A DNA stretch of 64,000 bases, taken from Bacteroidota bacterium. GTDB lineage: Bacteria; Bacteroidota; Bacteroidia; Sphingobacteriales; Sphingobacteriaceae. Shown piece by piece: positions 35,222 to 43,311 of the stretch. The stretch's first letter is position 1. Each line of letters begins with the position of its first letter. A program made the translations under genes and the position numbers. The notes below the pieces were generated by a model that saw nothing but the letters and a program-made list of their open reading frames with translations, searched no databases and was not told the origin of the DNA. The stretch covers positions 1-64,000 of the forward strand of contig JAMFRP010000022.1 of assembly GCA_026224775.1 (NCBI GenBank). The letters are read 5' to 3'.

Positions 35222-36103
35222 TTAAATAATTTGCGGGCTTGGCTTAATCAATTTAATCGTGGCAACCAAATCATTATAATTTAATGCTTTGTTTGGGTAA
35301 CACCGCGCTATGGCTTCAGGAATTACTTTTAACCGAAGGTCGGAAAAAGAAAAGCCTAATCCATTATTAGCTTCCGGACCAGTTAACCGTGCCAGTTCTG
35401 TAAATTCGTCATTCAACAGGTTCAAACCTTCCAGATCTTGTTCAAAAAGCAACTGCCTCTCATCGGTATCGGGGCGTTCAAATTCCAAAATAACGGCTGC
35501 ACGCCTGACAATGGCTTCATCAATAAAATGCAAACGATTGGTTGACATAAACACGATTGCCCGCCCCTGCATATCACGCATCTCATCTATTTTTTGAATC
35601 AACGTATTTACCGCAGCTTTTTCCTCCTGATGCATCTGCGTGGTAGAGCGTGTGGTAGCTATCGCATCCGCTTCATCAATAAGCAAAAATGCTATCCTTT
35701 TTTTTCCCGCCTGCTCCTTTAATTCCTTGAAAGCGTCATTAACTAACTGCCCCATTTCTCCGTGAAGTCCTTCTCCCCGCACGCGTGTGCTTAGCTTCAG
35801 GAAAAAACCGTCCTTACCTAAATCCCGTAACATTGCATCGGCTATAGCAATTGCCGACACAGTCTTTCCGGTTCCGGCATCCCCCGCTAAAATAATGAGC
35901 GGGTATTTATCGCCCAAGTGAGCGATGGCCGGTAATTCCGTATGATGGAATTTTCGGCTCCAACTGAGTAAGCCATCCTTATCCAACAGCAATTTAAGGT
36001 TAGTGTATATCCTGTCGAATTTGGCTTTAAACCCAATTAACGATGCTGTTTTTAGCTTAATTTCGCTGCTGGGTAGTTCGATGGTCTGATCAAAAATTGA
36101 CAT
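35222..36103 (-). CDS. cap6: CBASS AAA+ ATPase, TRIP13/Pch2-like (Cap6)
   Basis: A 293-residue AAA+ ATPase. Walker A is GDAGTGKT at residues 74-81, Walker B is FLLIDEADAI near 139-148, sensor 1 is FMSTNR, and the arginine-finger region follows (AIVRRAAVILEFERPD). In type III CBASS this protein unfolds or remodels the HORMA partner to switch the CD-NTase off, as TRIP13 does for eukaryotic HORMA proteins. It lies between the HORMA and effector genes with gaps of 5 and 2 bp. Confidence 0.9.
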   Translation of the reverse strand: MSIFDQTIELPSSEIKLKTASLIGFKAKFDRIYTNLKLLLDKDGLLSWSRKFHHTELPAIAHLGDKYPLIILAGDAGTGKTVSAIAIADAMLRDLGKDGFFLKLSTRVRGEGLHGEMGQLVNDAFKELKEQAGKKRIAFLLIDEADAIATTRSTTQMHQEEKAAVNTLIQKIDEMRDMQGRAIVFMSTNRLHFIDEAIVRRAAVILEFERPDTDERQLLFEQDLEGLNLLNDEFTELARLTGPEANNGLGFSFSDLRLKVIPEAIARCYPNKALNYNDLVATIKLIKPSPQII

Positions 36104-36108
36104 AGGTG

Positions 36109-36624
36109 TTATTTAAAATTAGTTTTTTGTACTTCATAACCATTGCTGCCATATAATTGGGCATTTTCCTTACTCAAATGCCGGAATGAGTTATCTATCT
36201 GGCTACTTCCCCAAGTTAATTCAAAATTGTTATCGCTTTTAAATTTAGCCTGTTGCTCCGGGGTAAGCGCGCTCCAATCGCTATTGTAAGTAACCAAAAG
36301 GCTCAGGGTAGTACTTGGAATATCTGTCCAGTCATTGCTGCCCGGGCGCTGGCTCGAAATTGCCTTACCTTCACTGTTGACGGTATAACGAACAGCCCGT
36401 AAGGGAACCTGGTTACGGTCAAGAAGGATAATATCAATAAAATTCACATATCTTCCTTCAGCAAATTGGAGCACATCATGCATTTGCTGTTCTGCATAAG
36501 CTATCGTCCATTTATTTGTCCGCCTTGCGATCATGCGCAGGTCCGCTTCAAATCCTTCGAAAGTTTTCCTGATGTCGATTACCGTAAAGGTATTGGTTCT
36601 GGTAGTTGTATTATATCCGCTCAT
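36109..36624 (-). CDS. cap7: CBASS HORMA-domain protein (Cap7)
   Basis: A 171-residue protein with the bacterial HORMA pattern: TFTVIDIRKTFEGFEADLRMIARRT at the N-terminus, GRYVNFIDIILLDRNQVPLRAVRYTVNSEG in the middle, then the RPGSNDW loop and the C-terminal safety-belt segment ending with YGSNGYEVQKTNF. In type III CBASS, HORMA binds a peptide from an invader and then activates the CD-NTase. Only one HORMA gene is present. Gaps to neighbours are 2 and 5 bp. Confidence 0.85.
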   Translation of the reverse strand: MSGYNTTTRTNTFTVIDIRKTFEGFEADLRMIARRTNKWTIAYAEQQMHDVLQFAEGRYVNFIDIILLDRNQVPLRAVRYTVNSEGKAISSQRPGSNDWTDIPSTTLSLLVTYNSDWSALTPEQQAKFKSDNNFELTWGSSQIDNSFRHLSKENAQLYGSNGYEVQKTNFK

Positions 36625-36626
36625 AA

Positions 36627-37595
36627 TTAATCCTGGTTAATGTTAAAACTTGGCCCGAAAACAGATTTCCATTCCGTAATGGTATCGCCGCTGTTGTTCC
36701 GGCTCTGCGCATAGTTTAAAGTCTCGAAAGCTTCGTTAGCTTCACTAACAATATCCTTCCAAGTAGGGTTATCTGTTTTCTTTGCCGCGTTATTTTCGTT
36801 ATTGGTAGGGTCAGCTATGAAAACGGGGGTACTATAAGCCGGAACTTTATTAATTGCCGATTTAAAAGTAATTAGTGGGAACCCCGGATCGCTGACAAAC
36901 CGAAAAAAACGTATAATACCTTCCTCTATATTATTCTGTATGCCTTCATGAAGATCGAGATAGGCGACGATCAATTCAATCATAAAAGAACTTAATTCCG
37001 GGTCGAGTTCTTTATGGTTGCGCCACCATTTAAGGCACCGTATAATGGCGTTAAATGAGTTATTGGCCTGGTACAGCTGTTTAGCAAACTCCAATTGTCC
37101 CTCTACGCTGGTAATATATTTACCGCCGCCCCCGCGTTGCGGTTGCAATACATAACCTGCAGGTGAAGCGGGCACAACCGGAACGATATCTATCTCCAGG
37201 CCAGAGCTAACAAATTTGATTTTAATGGACTTGGTATTACCCTCCATATCCACATCCTTTTCAATGTCCTTAGTTGGATAAATTGCTACCAGATAGTCAT
37301 AAACGAAATCATGTAATCTCTTGAGATCCTTTCCGATATTTTCATCCCCTTCAACGTAAAGAACTAAATCAATATCAATCGGATAATCGCCTGTATGGCG
37401 CAGGATCGTATGTTTTTTCCAAGACCCGGCGATCAAAAACTTGGTCACACGGATAGCATTTCTTTCATCTTCATGAATTTTCTTCTTCAGCTTTTCTTTT
37501 AAGTTATTCAGCTGGTCCCGGTATTTTCCCATGTGCTCACTTTTCAATTTGATCCGGTGTACAAAATTCTTTAGTTCAGTATTGGTTAATACCAT
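36627..37595 (-). CDS. cdnC: CD-NTase (cGAS/DncV-like nucleotidyltransferase) of type III CBASS
   Basis: A 322-residue enzyme that would make a cyclic oligonucleotide alarm signal when activated by HORMA. The active site shows GS at 57-58 (AGSWKKHT), DID at 74-76 (IDIDLVLYV) and the third Asp at 136 (LEIDIVPVVP). The C-terminal helical part (CLKWWRNHKELDPELSSFMIELIVAYL) is the usual substrate-capping domain. HORMA-TRIP13 partners are most common with clades C and D; the clade letter here is an inference. It is the first gene of the operon and has an unusually strong Shine-Dalgarno. Confidence 0.9.
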   Translation of the reverse strand: MVLTNTELKNFVHRIKLKSEHMGKYRDQLNNLKEKLKKKIHEDERNAIRVTKFLIAGSWKKHTILRHTGDYPIDIDLVLYVEGDENIGKDLKRLHDFVYDYLVAIYPTKDIEKDVDMEGNTKSIKIKFVSSGLEIDIVPVVPASPAGYVLQPQRGGGGKYITSVEGQLEFAKQLYQANNSFNAIIRCLKWWRNHKELDPELSSFMIELIVAYLDLHEGIQNNIEEGIIRFFRFVSDPGFPLITFKSAINKVPAYSTPVFIADPTNNENNAAKKTDNPTWKDIVSEANEAFETLNYAQSRNNSGDTITEWKSVFGPSFNINQD

Positions 37596-37601
37596 TGTTG
37601 A

Positions 37602-37608
37602 CTCCTCC
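37602..37608 (-). promoter_or_regulatory. Strong Shine-Dalgarno of the CD-NTase gene
   Basis: GGAGGAG on the minus strand, 6 bases before the ATG at 37595. Such sites are rare in Bacteroidota, whose ribosomes seldom use them; nearly all other starts in this window lack one. Confidence 0.75.
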
Positions 37609-37649
37609 TTTTTTTAAATTTATGTGCTTTCATATACCCCATACAGTGA

Positions 37650-37771
37650 TTGACAAGTTACATGCCAAACAACGATTTTGTCAACCAAACTGCCATTGTG
37701 TCCCATAATTACAGGCGGTTTAGTATAAATGGCACGGTTTCTGTTAATTTGTTACATATAAAAGTTGACAA
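37650..37771. promoter_or_regulatory. Three TTGACAA words in the divergent CBASS/HTH-ImmA spacer
   Basis: TTGACAA lies at 37650-37656 and 37765-37771, and its inverse TTGTCAA at 37678-37684. The third overlaps the -33 of the HTH-ImmA promoter, so they could be operator half-sites for the HTH protein. Confidence 0.4.
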
Positions 37772-37796
37772 ATATTCATTTTATGTACTATGTTTG
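37765..37796 (+). promoter_or_regulatory. Promoter of the HTH-ImmA gene
   Basis: TTG at 37765-37767, 21-bp spacer and TATGTTTG at 37789-37796 match the Bacteroidota consensus. It is 40 bp before the start codon. Confidence 0.7.
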
Positions 37797-37836
37797 TAAA
37801 CGAATACATGAAATTTCACCCCATTATTAAAAGGTT

Positions 37837-38898
37837 ATGAACAGCTTATTTTCAGAAAGATTTAAATCTGCAAGATTATTAAGTGGCCTTTCACTCCAGG
37901 AACTTGCAGACAAGTTAGAGAACCGCATCAGTAGGCAAGCTTTGCACAAATATGAAAAAGGCGAAGTGATCCCTAACAGCGAAATGATCAATTATTTATG
38001 TGAGGCATTGAATGTCAGGCCTGACTTTTTTTTCAGGGAAATGAAAGTTGAATTGGGCAGTATTGAATTCAGGAAGCTGGACAAACTTCCCGCAAAGGAA
38101 GAAAACAGGATCATTGAGCAAACCAAGGATTACCTTGCACGCTACCTTGAACTCGAAGAAATTATCGGTATTACCTCTACTTTCAAAAACCCGCTTGCAG
38201 GTATGGACGAAGTTACCACCTTTGAACAAGTGCAGGAAGCTGCCAATAAAGTAAGAAAAAGCTGGAACTTAGGTACCGATGCGATATCTAATGCGGTCGA
38301 ATTATTGGAAGACAATCATATTAAGGTAATAGAGATTGAGGCAGAAGTAGGTTTTGACGGGATGCAAACTTTAGTGAATGGCGATATACCCGTTATAGCC
38401 ATCAATATCAGCCGGGTCAAAAAGGATGACAGAAAGCGGTTCACCGTTATGCATGAACTCGGCCACTTGCTTTTACCTATACCCAAAGGTATGCCTGAAA
38501 AGCAAAAAGAGCATTTATGTCATCAATTTGCAGGGGCTATGTTATTCCACGCGGAAGCGCTAAAAAAAGAATTAGGGGTCAGCCGAAACCGTTTGCTGAT
38601 ACAGGAATTAGGTGCGCTTAAACAGGAATACGGCATATCTATACAGGCCATTGTCATGCGCGCCATGCACATCGGTATCATTACTAAAAATTACTGTAAG
38701 CAATTTTTCTCCTATCTCCGGCAAATGAACTGGCAGATCGAGGAACCTTATGATTTTAAATCGGTAGAGAAATCAAAACGCTTTGAACAATTATTATTCA
38801 GAGCATTGGGTGAAGACCTGATTTCTGTAAGTAAGGCTGCTGGTCTCAGCAATTTGAGATTAGCGGATTTTAAAAACCAAAGATTAATGGTTGCATGA
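37837..38898 (+). CDS. Fused XRE-family HTH and ImmA/IrrE metallopeptidase
   Basis: A 353-residue protein. Residues about 5-65 are an XRE-type helix-turn-helix (LLSGLSLQELADKLENRISRQALHKYEKG). Residues about 140-290 are an ImmA/IrrE (COG2856, DUF955) peptidase with the zinc motif HELGH at 206-210. The family usually cleaves a repressor or acts as its own antitoxin-like regulator. It overlaps the PIN gene by 4 bp and is divergent from CBASS across a 241-bp spacer. It may be the antitoxin of the PIN pair, a one-chain version of the CapH-CapP switch that controls some CBASS operons, or both. Confidence 0.85.
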   Translation: MNSLFSERFKSARLLSGLSLQELADKLENRISRQALHKYEKGEVIPNSEMINYLCEALNVRPDFFFREMKVELGSIEFRKLDKLPAKEENRIIEQTKDYLARYLELEEIIGITSTFKNPLAGMDEVTTFEQVQEAANKVRKSWNLGTDAISNAVELLEDNHIKVIEIEAEVGFDGMQTLVNGDIPVIAINISRVKKDDRKRFTVMHELGHLLLPIPKGMPEKQKEHLCHQFAGAMLFHAEALKKELGVSRNRLLIQELGALKQEYGISIQAIVMRAMHIGIITKNYCKQFFSYLRQMNWQIEEPYDFKSVEKSKRFEQLLFRALGEDLISVSKAAGLSNLRLADFKNQRLMVA

Positions 38899-39422
38899 AG
38901 GTAGCGATAACTGATGCATGTATATTTATTGATTTGTACGATCTTAAATTAAATGCATCATTTTTCAAGCTGAATCTCGAAATACATACTTCCGTAGACG
39001 TATTTAACGAACTTTACCCCGAACAACAACAAGTTTTACTGGCCTATCAGTCGCTTGGTAAACTTACCATGCATTCAATCAGTGAGGAAGACAGGATAAA
39101 AATATCCGCCACCCGCTATCCAAAGTCGCTTTCGGAAATTGACAAAACGGTATTATACCTGGCGGTAAAAGTAGAAGCGATCATATTAAGCAGTGATAAA
39201 GCAGTAAGGCAATACGGAAAAAGCCATAGCATCGACTATCATGGCATGCTTTGGATATTCGATCAATTGATAGCGGAAGGAATATTGCATCCCGGCGAAG
39301 CAGGTTTAAAGCTTACTCTCCTCATTAAATCCAACATTATTTACCAGCATAGCGCTGAACTTTGCAGGGAAATGGATATACGGCTTAAGAAATGGGAAAA
39401 ACTGAACATCCCCCAGAAGTAA
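38895..39422 (+). CDS. PIN-like nuclease, probable toxin partner
   Basis: A 175-residue protein with a PIN-type fold. The acidic residues sit where expected: D7 (AITDACIFIDLYD), E39 (FNELYPEQ), D83 (SEIDKTVLYLA) and D101 (ILSSDKAVRQYG). PIN proteins are commonly RNases of toxin-antitoxin pairs. The ATGA overlap with the HTH-ImmA gene points to coexpression; HTH-ImmA plus PIN pairs are a known predicted toxin-antitoxin layout. Activity is not proven by sequence. Confidence 0.75.
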   Translation: MKVAITDACIFIDLYDLKLNASFFKLNLEIHTSVDVFNELYPEQQQVLLAYQSLGKLTMHSISEEDRIKISATRYPKSLSEIDKTVLYLAVKVEAIILSSDKAVRQYGKSHSIDYHGMLWIFDQLIAEGILHPGEAGLKLTLLIKSNIIYQHSAELCREMDIRLKKWEKLNIPQK

Positions 39423-39517
39423 TAAGGGTTCAATTTTTTCCTAACACATGAAGGCTTAGGTCATCACTTTTTAACTGGGATGATAAAAATTACTTTGAGG
39501 CCATGTTGTTGGGAATA

Positions 39518-40846
39518 TCAAAAACTAATCGCCTGCGATTTAGCCGGGTCGATAGCATCTGACAGCGCGTTTCCAAAAAGTGATAGCTGTTGCGTCCAAT
39601 CCGGCTGTTCAAGCGTATGATCGATCATGTTTTTGCCGATTAAAGCACCGCTGGAGATATCCACCGACCAGTTTTCTTCCAGGATCAACCGCCCGTCGCC
39701 GCTTCCCCCATTGTCATCGAAATAGGCTATCCGTGCTTCGTTGCCGGTTAGCGTCAGCTGCACGTAGCCGTTATGGCCTAAGGGTACATTTTGGTCGATC
39801 ACTTCTTTTTTACGCTGGTCATAGATCACCAGGTTGCGGTTTGCAGGCGCTTGAATATTATCCGCTTTGGGTACATGCGCACTCCCATCAGCATTATCCA
39901 GTTCCACCGGCATACCGCTGTTGCCAATGCAGCGACCGTATATATTGCCGCCGGCATTTACTTTATTAGGTCCGTATACCGCGAACCAGTGCTCATGGCC
40001 CCATAGCCATAACACATCACGGGCGGGGTTTAATAATCCCGAAATGAATTTGGCCGGATTAGGGAATTCCTGCTCGAACGCTGAAAAACTCTGGTGATGG
40101 GACAAAAAGATCAAGCCCCGCTTGTCCGCGTTCAGGTTAACTATATTGGTCAGCCATGCTTGTTGTTCAGGCAGCAGTTCCAGGTTGCCATTCGGTGTTA
40201 GTCCCAATAACCCGGTCAGTGAATCATAGCCGGTATCCAGGCCGATCATACGCCAGTAATCATTTTCGAGGCAAAAAAAGCTCGCCTGCTGTACCTGCGT
40301 CGGCATTTCCTGTTCCGGCGCATAAAGTCCCAAATAAGGCAATAGTTCCGTAAAGTAAGCGCGGCCGCCGGAATACATTTCGTGGTTTCCCGGGATAGCG
40401 AAACTGCCGAGGTTACCATAGGGCCAGGTGCCATTATGGTCGGTGTCGAAGTTTTCTGACATTTCCTGGCTGTTACCGACATAATAGGTATCGCCAAGAT
40501 GGATGCTGTAGTCCTGTATTCCTGCCTGCCCAGCAATCAGCCGGGATTGGGGGGTATCTGATGCCCAGTCAGCCAGCACGGCGATGCCGACAGGTTCACC
40601 AACAGGTTTGGTAATTCTAAATACCCCATTGTTCGCTTGGGAATCCGTGTAATAAGGATAGGGCGTGTACCGAGAACGCCAGATGCTGCTGATATTCTTT
40701 TTGATCCAGGCCCAGCGGTTTTCTGATACGAGGCCGTTCATGTTATAGGCCGGCGGCTGTTTGCTTACACTGTCTATAAACGCACGCCAGATATTGGTTA
40801 GCGGACTCGTATTCTTAAGTCCTAACAGATCCTTGTTATCCCTCAT
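39518..40846 (-). CDS. Metallophosphoesterase of an unfamiliar operon
   Basis: A 442-residue calcineurin-like phosphoesterase with no signal peptide. Motifs are LGDTYY (117-122), GNHE (153-156), HH (250-251) and GHEHW (283-287). The first motif, normally Asp-x-His, reads ADWAS with only D93 present. An N-terminal extension of about 85 residues and a C-terminal beta domain frame the core, whose end (GALIGKNMIDHTLEQPDW) is unusual. It is the last gene of a minus-strand operon and overlaps the previous gene by 4 bp. The substrate is unknown; a phosphodiester such as a nucleotide or lipid is possible. It may be an effector or a resetting enzyme. Confidence 0.75.
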   Translation of the reverse strand: MRDNKDLLGLKNTSPLTNIWRAFIDSVSKQPPAYNMNGLVSENRWAWIKKNISSIWRSRYTPYPYYTDSQANNGVFRITKPVGEPVGIAVLADWASDTPQSRLIAGQAGIQDYSIHLGDTYYVGNSQEMSENFDTDHNGTWPYGNLGSFAIPGNHEMYSGGRAYFTELLPYLGLYAPEQEMPTQVQQASFFCLENDYWRMIGLDTGYDSLTGLLGLTPNGNLELLPEQQAWLTNIVNLNADKRGLIFLSHHQSFSAFEQEFPNPAKFISGLLNPARDVLWLWGHEHWFAVYGPNKVNAGGNIYGRCIGNSGMPVELDNADGSAHVPKADNIQAPANRNLVIYDQRKKEVIDQNVPLGHNGYVQLTLTGNEARIAYFDDNGGSGDGRLILEENWSVDISSGALIGKNMIDHTLEQPDWTQQLSLFGNALSDAIDPAKSQAISF

Positions 40847-41247
40847 AAGCTGGGTAATTTGATATTACAGGTACTTGTTAAACCTCCTATGGCATCGACA
40901 ATATTGCCGGGGTTCATACTGATGACTGAAACGACAACTTTAACCGCGGCAGTAGCGATATCAATCGCTTTTTGCACGTCAGCGAGGCTTTGCAGGCTTT
41001 GCGTAATTTGATCATTCACTTGCGCCAGGCTTGCGACCGCAGCGGCGGCAGCCGGCCCGGAAGCGATAGCTGCCATAGTGGCCAGTTCACCGGCTTTATC
41101 CAGCAGTTCGTTTTGTAGCTGTTCCAGCTCGGCATCGTCACCCGGACTGATACCGGCAGTGTTTTCGCGGAAAGCGAGTATCGCATTGCCCATGTCTAAA
41201 AATTGGGTAGCCAGGGTATTGAGCTGGTCGGTCGTGATCTGGTCCAT
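40843..41247 (-). CDS. Small Ala-rich helical protein, possible membrane-inserting
   Basis: A 134-residue protein. The middle has a long Ala-rich stretch (ELATMAAIASGPAAAAAVASLAQV) and the C-terminus a hydrophobic segment (AIDIATAAVKVVVSVISMNPGNIVDAIGGL), both amphipathic enough to insert into or contact membranes. Alpha pore-forming protein-like composition is an inference. It is coupled to the metallophosphoesterase by a 4-bp overlap and starts 3 bp after the lipoprotein gene. No known family was recognised. Confidence 0.6.
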   Translation of the reverse strand: MDQITTDQLNTLATQFLDMGNAILAFRENTAGISPGDDAELEQLQNELLDKAGELATMAAIASGPAAAAAVASLAQVNDQITQSLQSLADVQKAIDIATAAVKVVVSVISMNPGNIVDAIGGLTSTCNIKLPSL

Positions 41248-41250
41248 AGC

Positions 41251-42123
41251 TTAATTTTTTAAGATTTGTATTTGGGTTCGAATATCCCGGATATTGCTAA
41301 CATAGCCGCTAAGCATGGTTTTCAGGCCGTCTTTATCTAATTTATTTAGGTTATCGGCCAATTGCTGATGCCCTTGTGCAACGGTTTGCAAAAGGGCAGC
41401 GTAAGCTTTCAATTCAGCGAGTTGGTTTTGGATCGCCGTGTTCTGGGCATAAAATTCTTCGATGATTTGTCGTTTTTCAAAGTCGCGGCCATTACTGTTA
41501 TTAAGGAGGTCGTGATAATCACTCTCCAATTTACCTTTATATGCACTTAGCTTGATGGCCAGACTGGTCCCAATATTGGAGCGCAGATAATGAAGTAGCA
41601 ACTGCAAAGGCGGGTTTGCTTCGCGGATATACAGCTTAAGCTTATTCCTGCGGTAGCCATCGGTGATCGCCGTGGCCAGGATGCTGCCTAACTTGGAATA
41701 GGCCCCTGCGGTTTCCGACGGCACTTTCAGATCGGTTAACTGGGTATTTAAGCTGTCAAAATTGTAAGAGGTGGTCTGACCCGCAGATAACTTCTGCAAG
41801 CCGTCCAGGTAACCTTCAATGGTTTTATAAAACAAATAATCCACGCTATCTGCCTGTTTTTCAGTACTGCAATTACATTTCGAAGAATTTAATTTGCCTG
41901 CTTTGATGTCCAGTTCTTTGTAATTATCGGCACAGATACTTTGAAAAGTCACCGATAAAGTTTCAAAGCCGGCTGCGCCTTTGTCAGCCGTACCAGCGAA
42001 ATCGTTAATTTTATCCAGATTGGCGCAGCTGGATAACATCATAGCTACCGGGATAAAAAGCAAGCAGGAAAGGGAAAGAATTCTCATAAACAGAATAAGG
42101 TTTAACCGGTTGAAATTCAACAT
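41251..42123 (-). CDS. Coiled-coil lipoprotein
   Basis: A 290-residue protein with a lipoprotein signal; the lipobox MLSSC puts the Cys at about residue 33 (an internal ATG at 42087 would give a shorter, still normal signal). The mature part is nearly all helix with long coiled coils (LESDYHDLLNNSNGRDFEKRQIIEEFYAQNTAIQNQLAELKAY, LQTVAQGHQQLADNLNKLDKDGL) and a CNC pair near 80. It sits between the microproteins and the small helical gene, in one transcript. A membrane-tethered partner for the next gene's product is likely; the role is unknown. Confidence 0.7.
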   Translation of the reverse strand: MLNFNRLNLILFMRILSLSCLLFIPVAMMLSSCANLDKINDFAGTADKGAAGFETLSVTFQSICADNYKELDIKAGKLNSSKCNCSTEKQADSVDYLFYKTIEGYLDGLQKLSAGQTTSYNFDSLNTQLTDLKVPSETAGAYSKLGSILATAITDGYRRNKLKLYIREANPPLQLLLHYLRSNIGTSLAIKLSAYKGKLESDYHDLLNNSNGRDFEKRQIIEEFYAQNTAIQNQLAELKAYAALLQTVAQGHQQLADNLNKLDKDGLKTMLSGYVSNIRDIRTQIQILKN

Positions 42124-42168
42124 AAAACTAAGTAATATTTAAGATTATCCAAATAATTAACGCGAACA

Positions 42169-42315
42169 TTATTTGGTCTTATCTGACGGTGGGGTAGGCT
42201 TTGGCGGCGGCGGAGGAGGCGGATTTTCCATCCTTGGAACTGAACCTTTGACATGTCCGATTACCATACCTCCGCCTACTTTAGGCATAGGGGTTCCTAA
42301 TACTTTTTTACTCAT
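42169..42315 (-). CDS. Proline-rich microprotein A
   Basis: A 48-residue protein, MSKKVLGTPMPKVGGG, followed by MVIGHVKGSVPRMENPPPP, a run of seven prolines and a Lys-Thr tail. It is a sibling of microprotein B just upstream: both begin MSK and both carry SVP-R/K-M-x-NPPPPP with a Lys after the proline run. Two such related short genes in a row in an operon argue for real coding. Seven bp separate it from B and 45 bp from the lipoprotein. No known family is recognised. Confidence 0.6.
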   Translation of the reverse strand: MSKKVLGTPMPKVGGGMVIGHVKGSVPRMENPPPPPPPKPTPPSDKTK

Positions 42316-42322
42316 ATTAAAA

Positions 42323-42445
42323 TTATTTTTTAGTGCTGTTTGAATTATTTTTGGGTGGCGGCGGCGGGTTGACCATTTTAGGTACTGATCCCAACCCGGT
42401 TCTTGTTGAACCTTTTGGATTTGCGGGCTTTTGTTGCTTGCTCAT
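42323..42445 (-). CDS. Proline-rich microprotein B
   Basis: A 40-residue protein, MSKQQKPANPKGSTRTGLG then SVPKMVNPPPPPK and a polar NNSNSTKK tail. It starts 2 bp after the SLATT-like gene. Shares the SVPxMxNPPPPP core with microprotein A. The position of charged ends and the proline stretch would suit a short binding peptide; function is unknown. Confidence 0.6.
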   Translation of the reverse strand: MSKQQKPANPKGSTRTGLGSVPKMVNPPPPPKNNSNSTKK

Positions 42446-42447
42446 GA

Positions 42448-42936
42448 TTAAGAGTGATATTGTGTTAAATAATTATTGGTTTCCATATTCGCCTTGTCCA
42501 TTAATTTATTTCGCTTTTTGACATTTAACCTATTGTCGAGCGCTTCTATTTTCAAGGCTTCTTCCCGGAATTTAAAAAAAGATTCCGACACCTGTTCTTC
42601 TGTAACTCTGTCCGCGTGGAAATCAATCCAAAGCTTCTCCAGTTTATTGCACTGCTTCAAATATAAATTTCGCAGTTCTGCCAATTTTCCGATATCAGCC
42701 TCGGATAAAATAATTTGATTTTCGATCAAATGGAACAATTGGACAATAGCGACGAGGATACAGGAAACTATTGGTGCGCCTTTCCAAACAGGCCATCCCA
42801 ATATACCGCTGGCCGAAAATAATAAGGTAAGTATTTTAAACCGTTTCCGTACATTCTGCTGGGCGCTCAAATATAAGGAGAGATAACAATCCCCATATTT
42901 TGTATGCACAAATTCGTACCATAATTTATCATTCAT
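42448..42936 (-). CDS. SLATT-like two-membrane-segment protein
   Basis: A 162-residue protein. Two hydrophobic segments (FKILTLLFSASGILGWPVW and PIVSCILVAIVQLFHLI, about residues 33-72) are followed by a long charged helix (LSEADIGKLAELRNLYLKQCNKLEKLWIDFHADRVTEEQVSESF). This is the layout of SLATT-type membrane effectors (SMODS/SLOG-associating 2TM), which are seen in nucleotide-signal and other defence systems and are thought to form pores. It would be the first gene of the six-gene minus-strand operon. The family call rests on topology and length. Confidence 0.6.
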   Translation of the reverse strand: MNDKLWYEFVHTKYGDCYLSLYLSAQQNVRKRFKILTLLFSASGILGWPVWKGAPIVSCILVAIVQLFHLIENQIILSEADIGKLAELRNLYLKQCNKLEKLWIDFHADRVTEEQVSESFFKFREEALKIEALDNRLNVKKRNKLMDKANMETNNYLTQYHS

Positions 42937-43311
42937 TACCAGGTTATTTAATCAAAAATAATGCAAATACTACAAAAATTAGCATTTAATTATCAACAAT
43001 CGATACCTTATTCCCATCTTCGGGTCATCAAAAAATTACTATATGCTAAAAGCGTGCGAAAAGACACTGAATGAGTGCGAAAGTATTTTTTTCGATGGTA
43101 AAATATTGGAAGCAAACGCTTCAAGTTTAATTTCTGTTCAAGTATACATTGGGAATGTAATACCGTTTGGAGATTCTACTTCCAACGCGGCTGGTGCGTT
43201 AAGGGAAATATCTGCTTCATCACAGACCGGCCGGAACAGGATATATTATAGAAAATTATTGATATTGAATATATTTTTATTAACTTCGATTAATAATAAA
43301 CCTAAACTACT
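42937..43311. promoter_or_regulatory. Divergent intergenic region
   Basis: Separates the two unfamiliar operons. On the minus strand TATTTTTG (42953-42960) is a perfect -7-type match 17 bp before the SLATT-like gene, though without a TTG at -33. No clear promoter is seen for the plus-strand operon. A 90-codon open frame here (43043-43315) looks non-coding. Confidence 0.4.
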
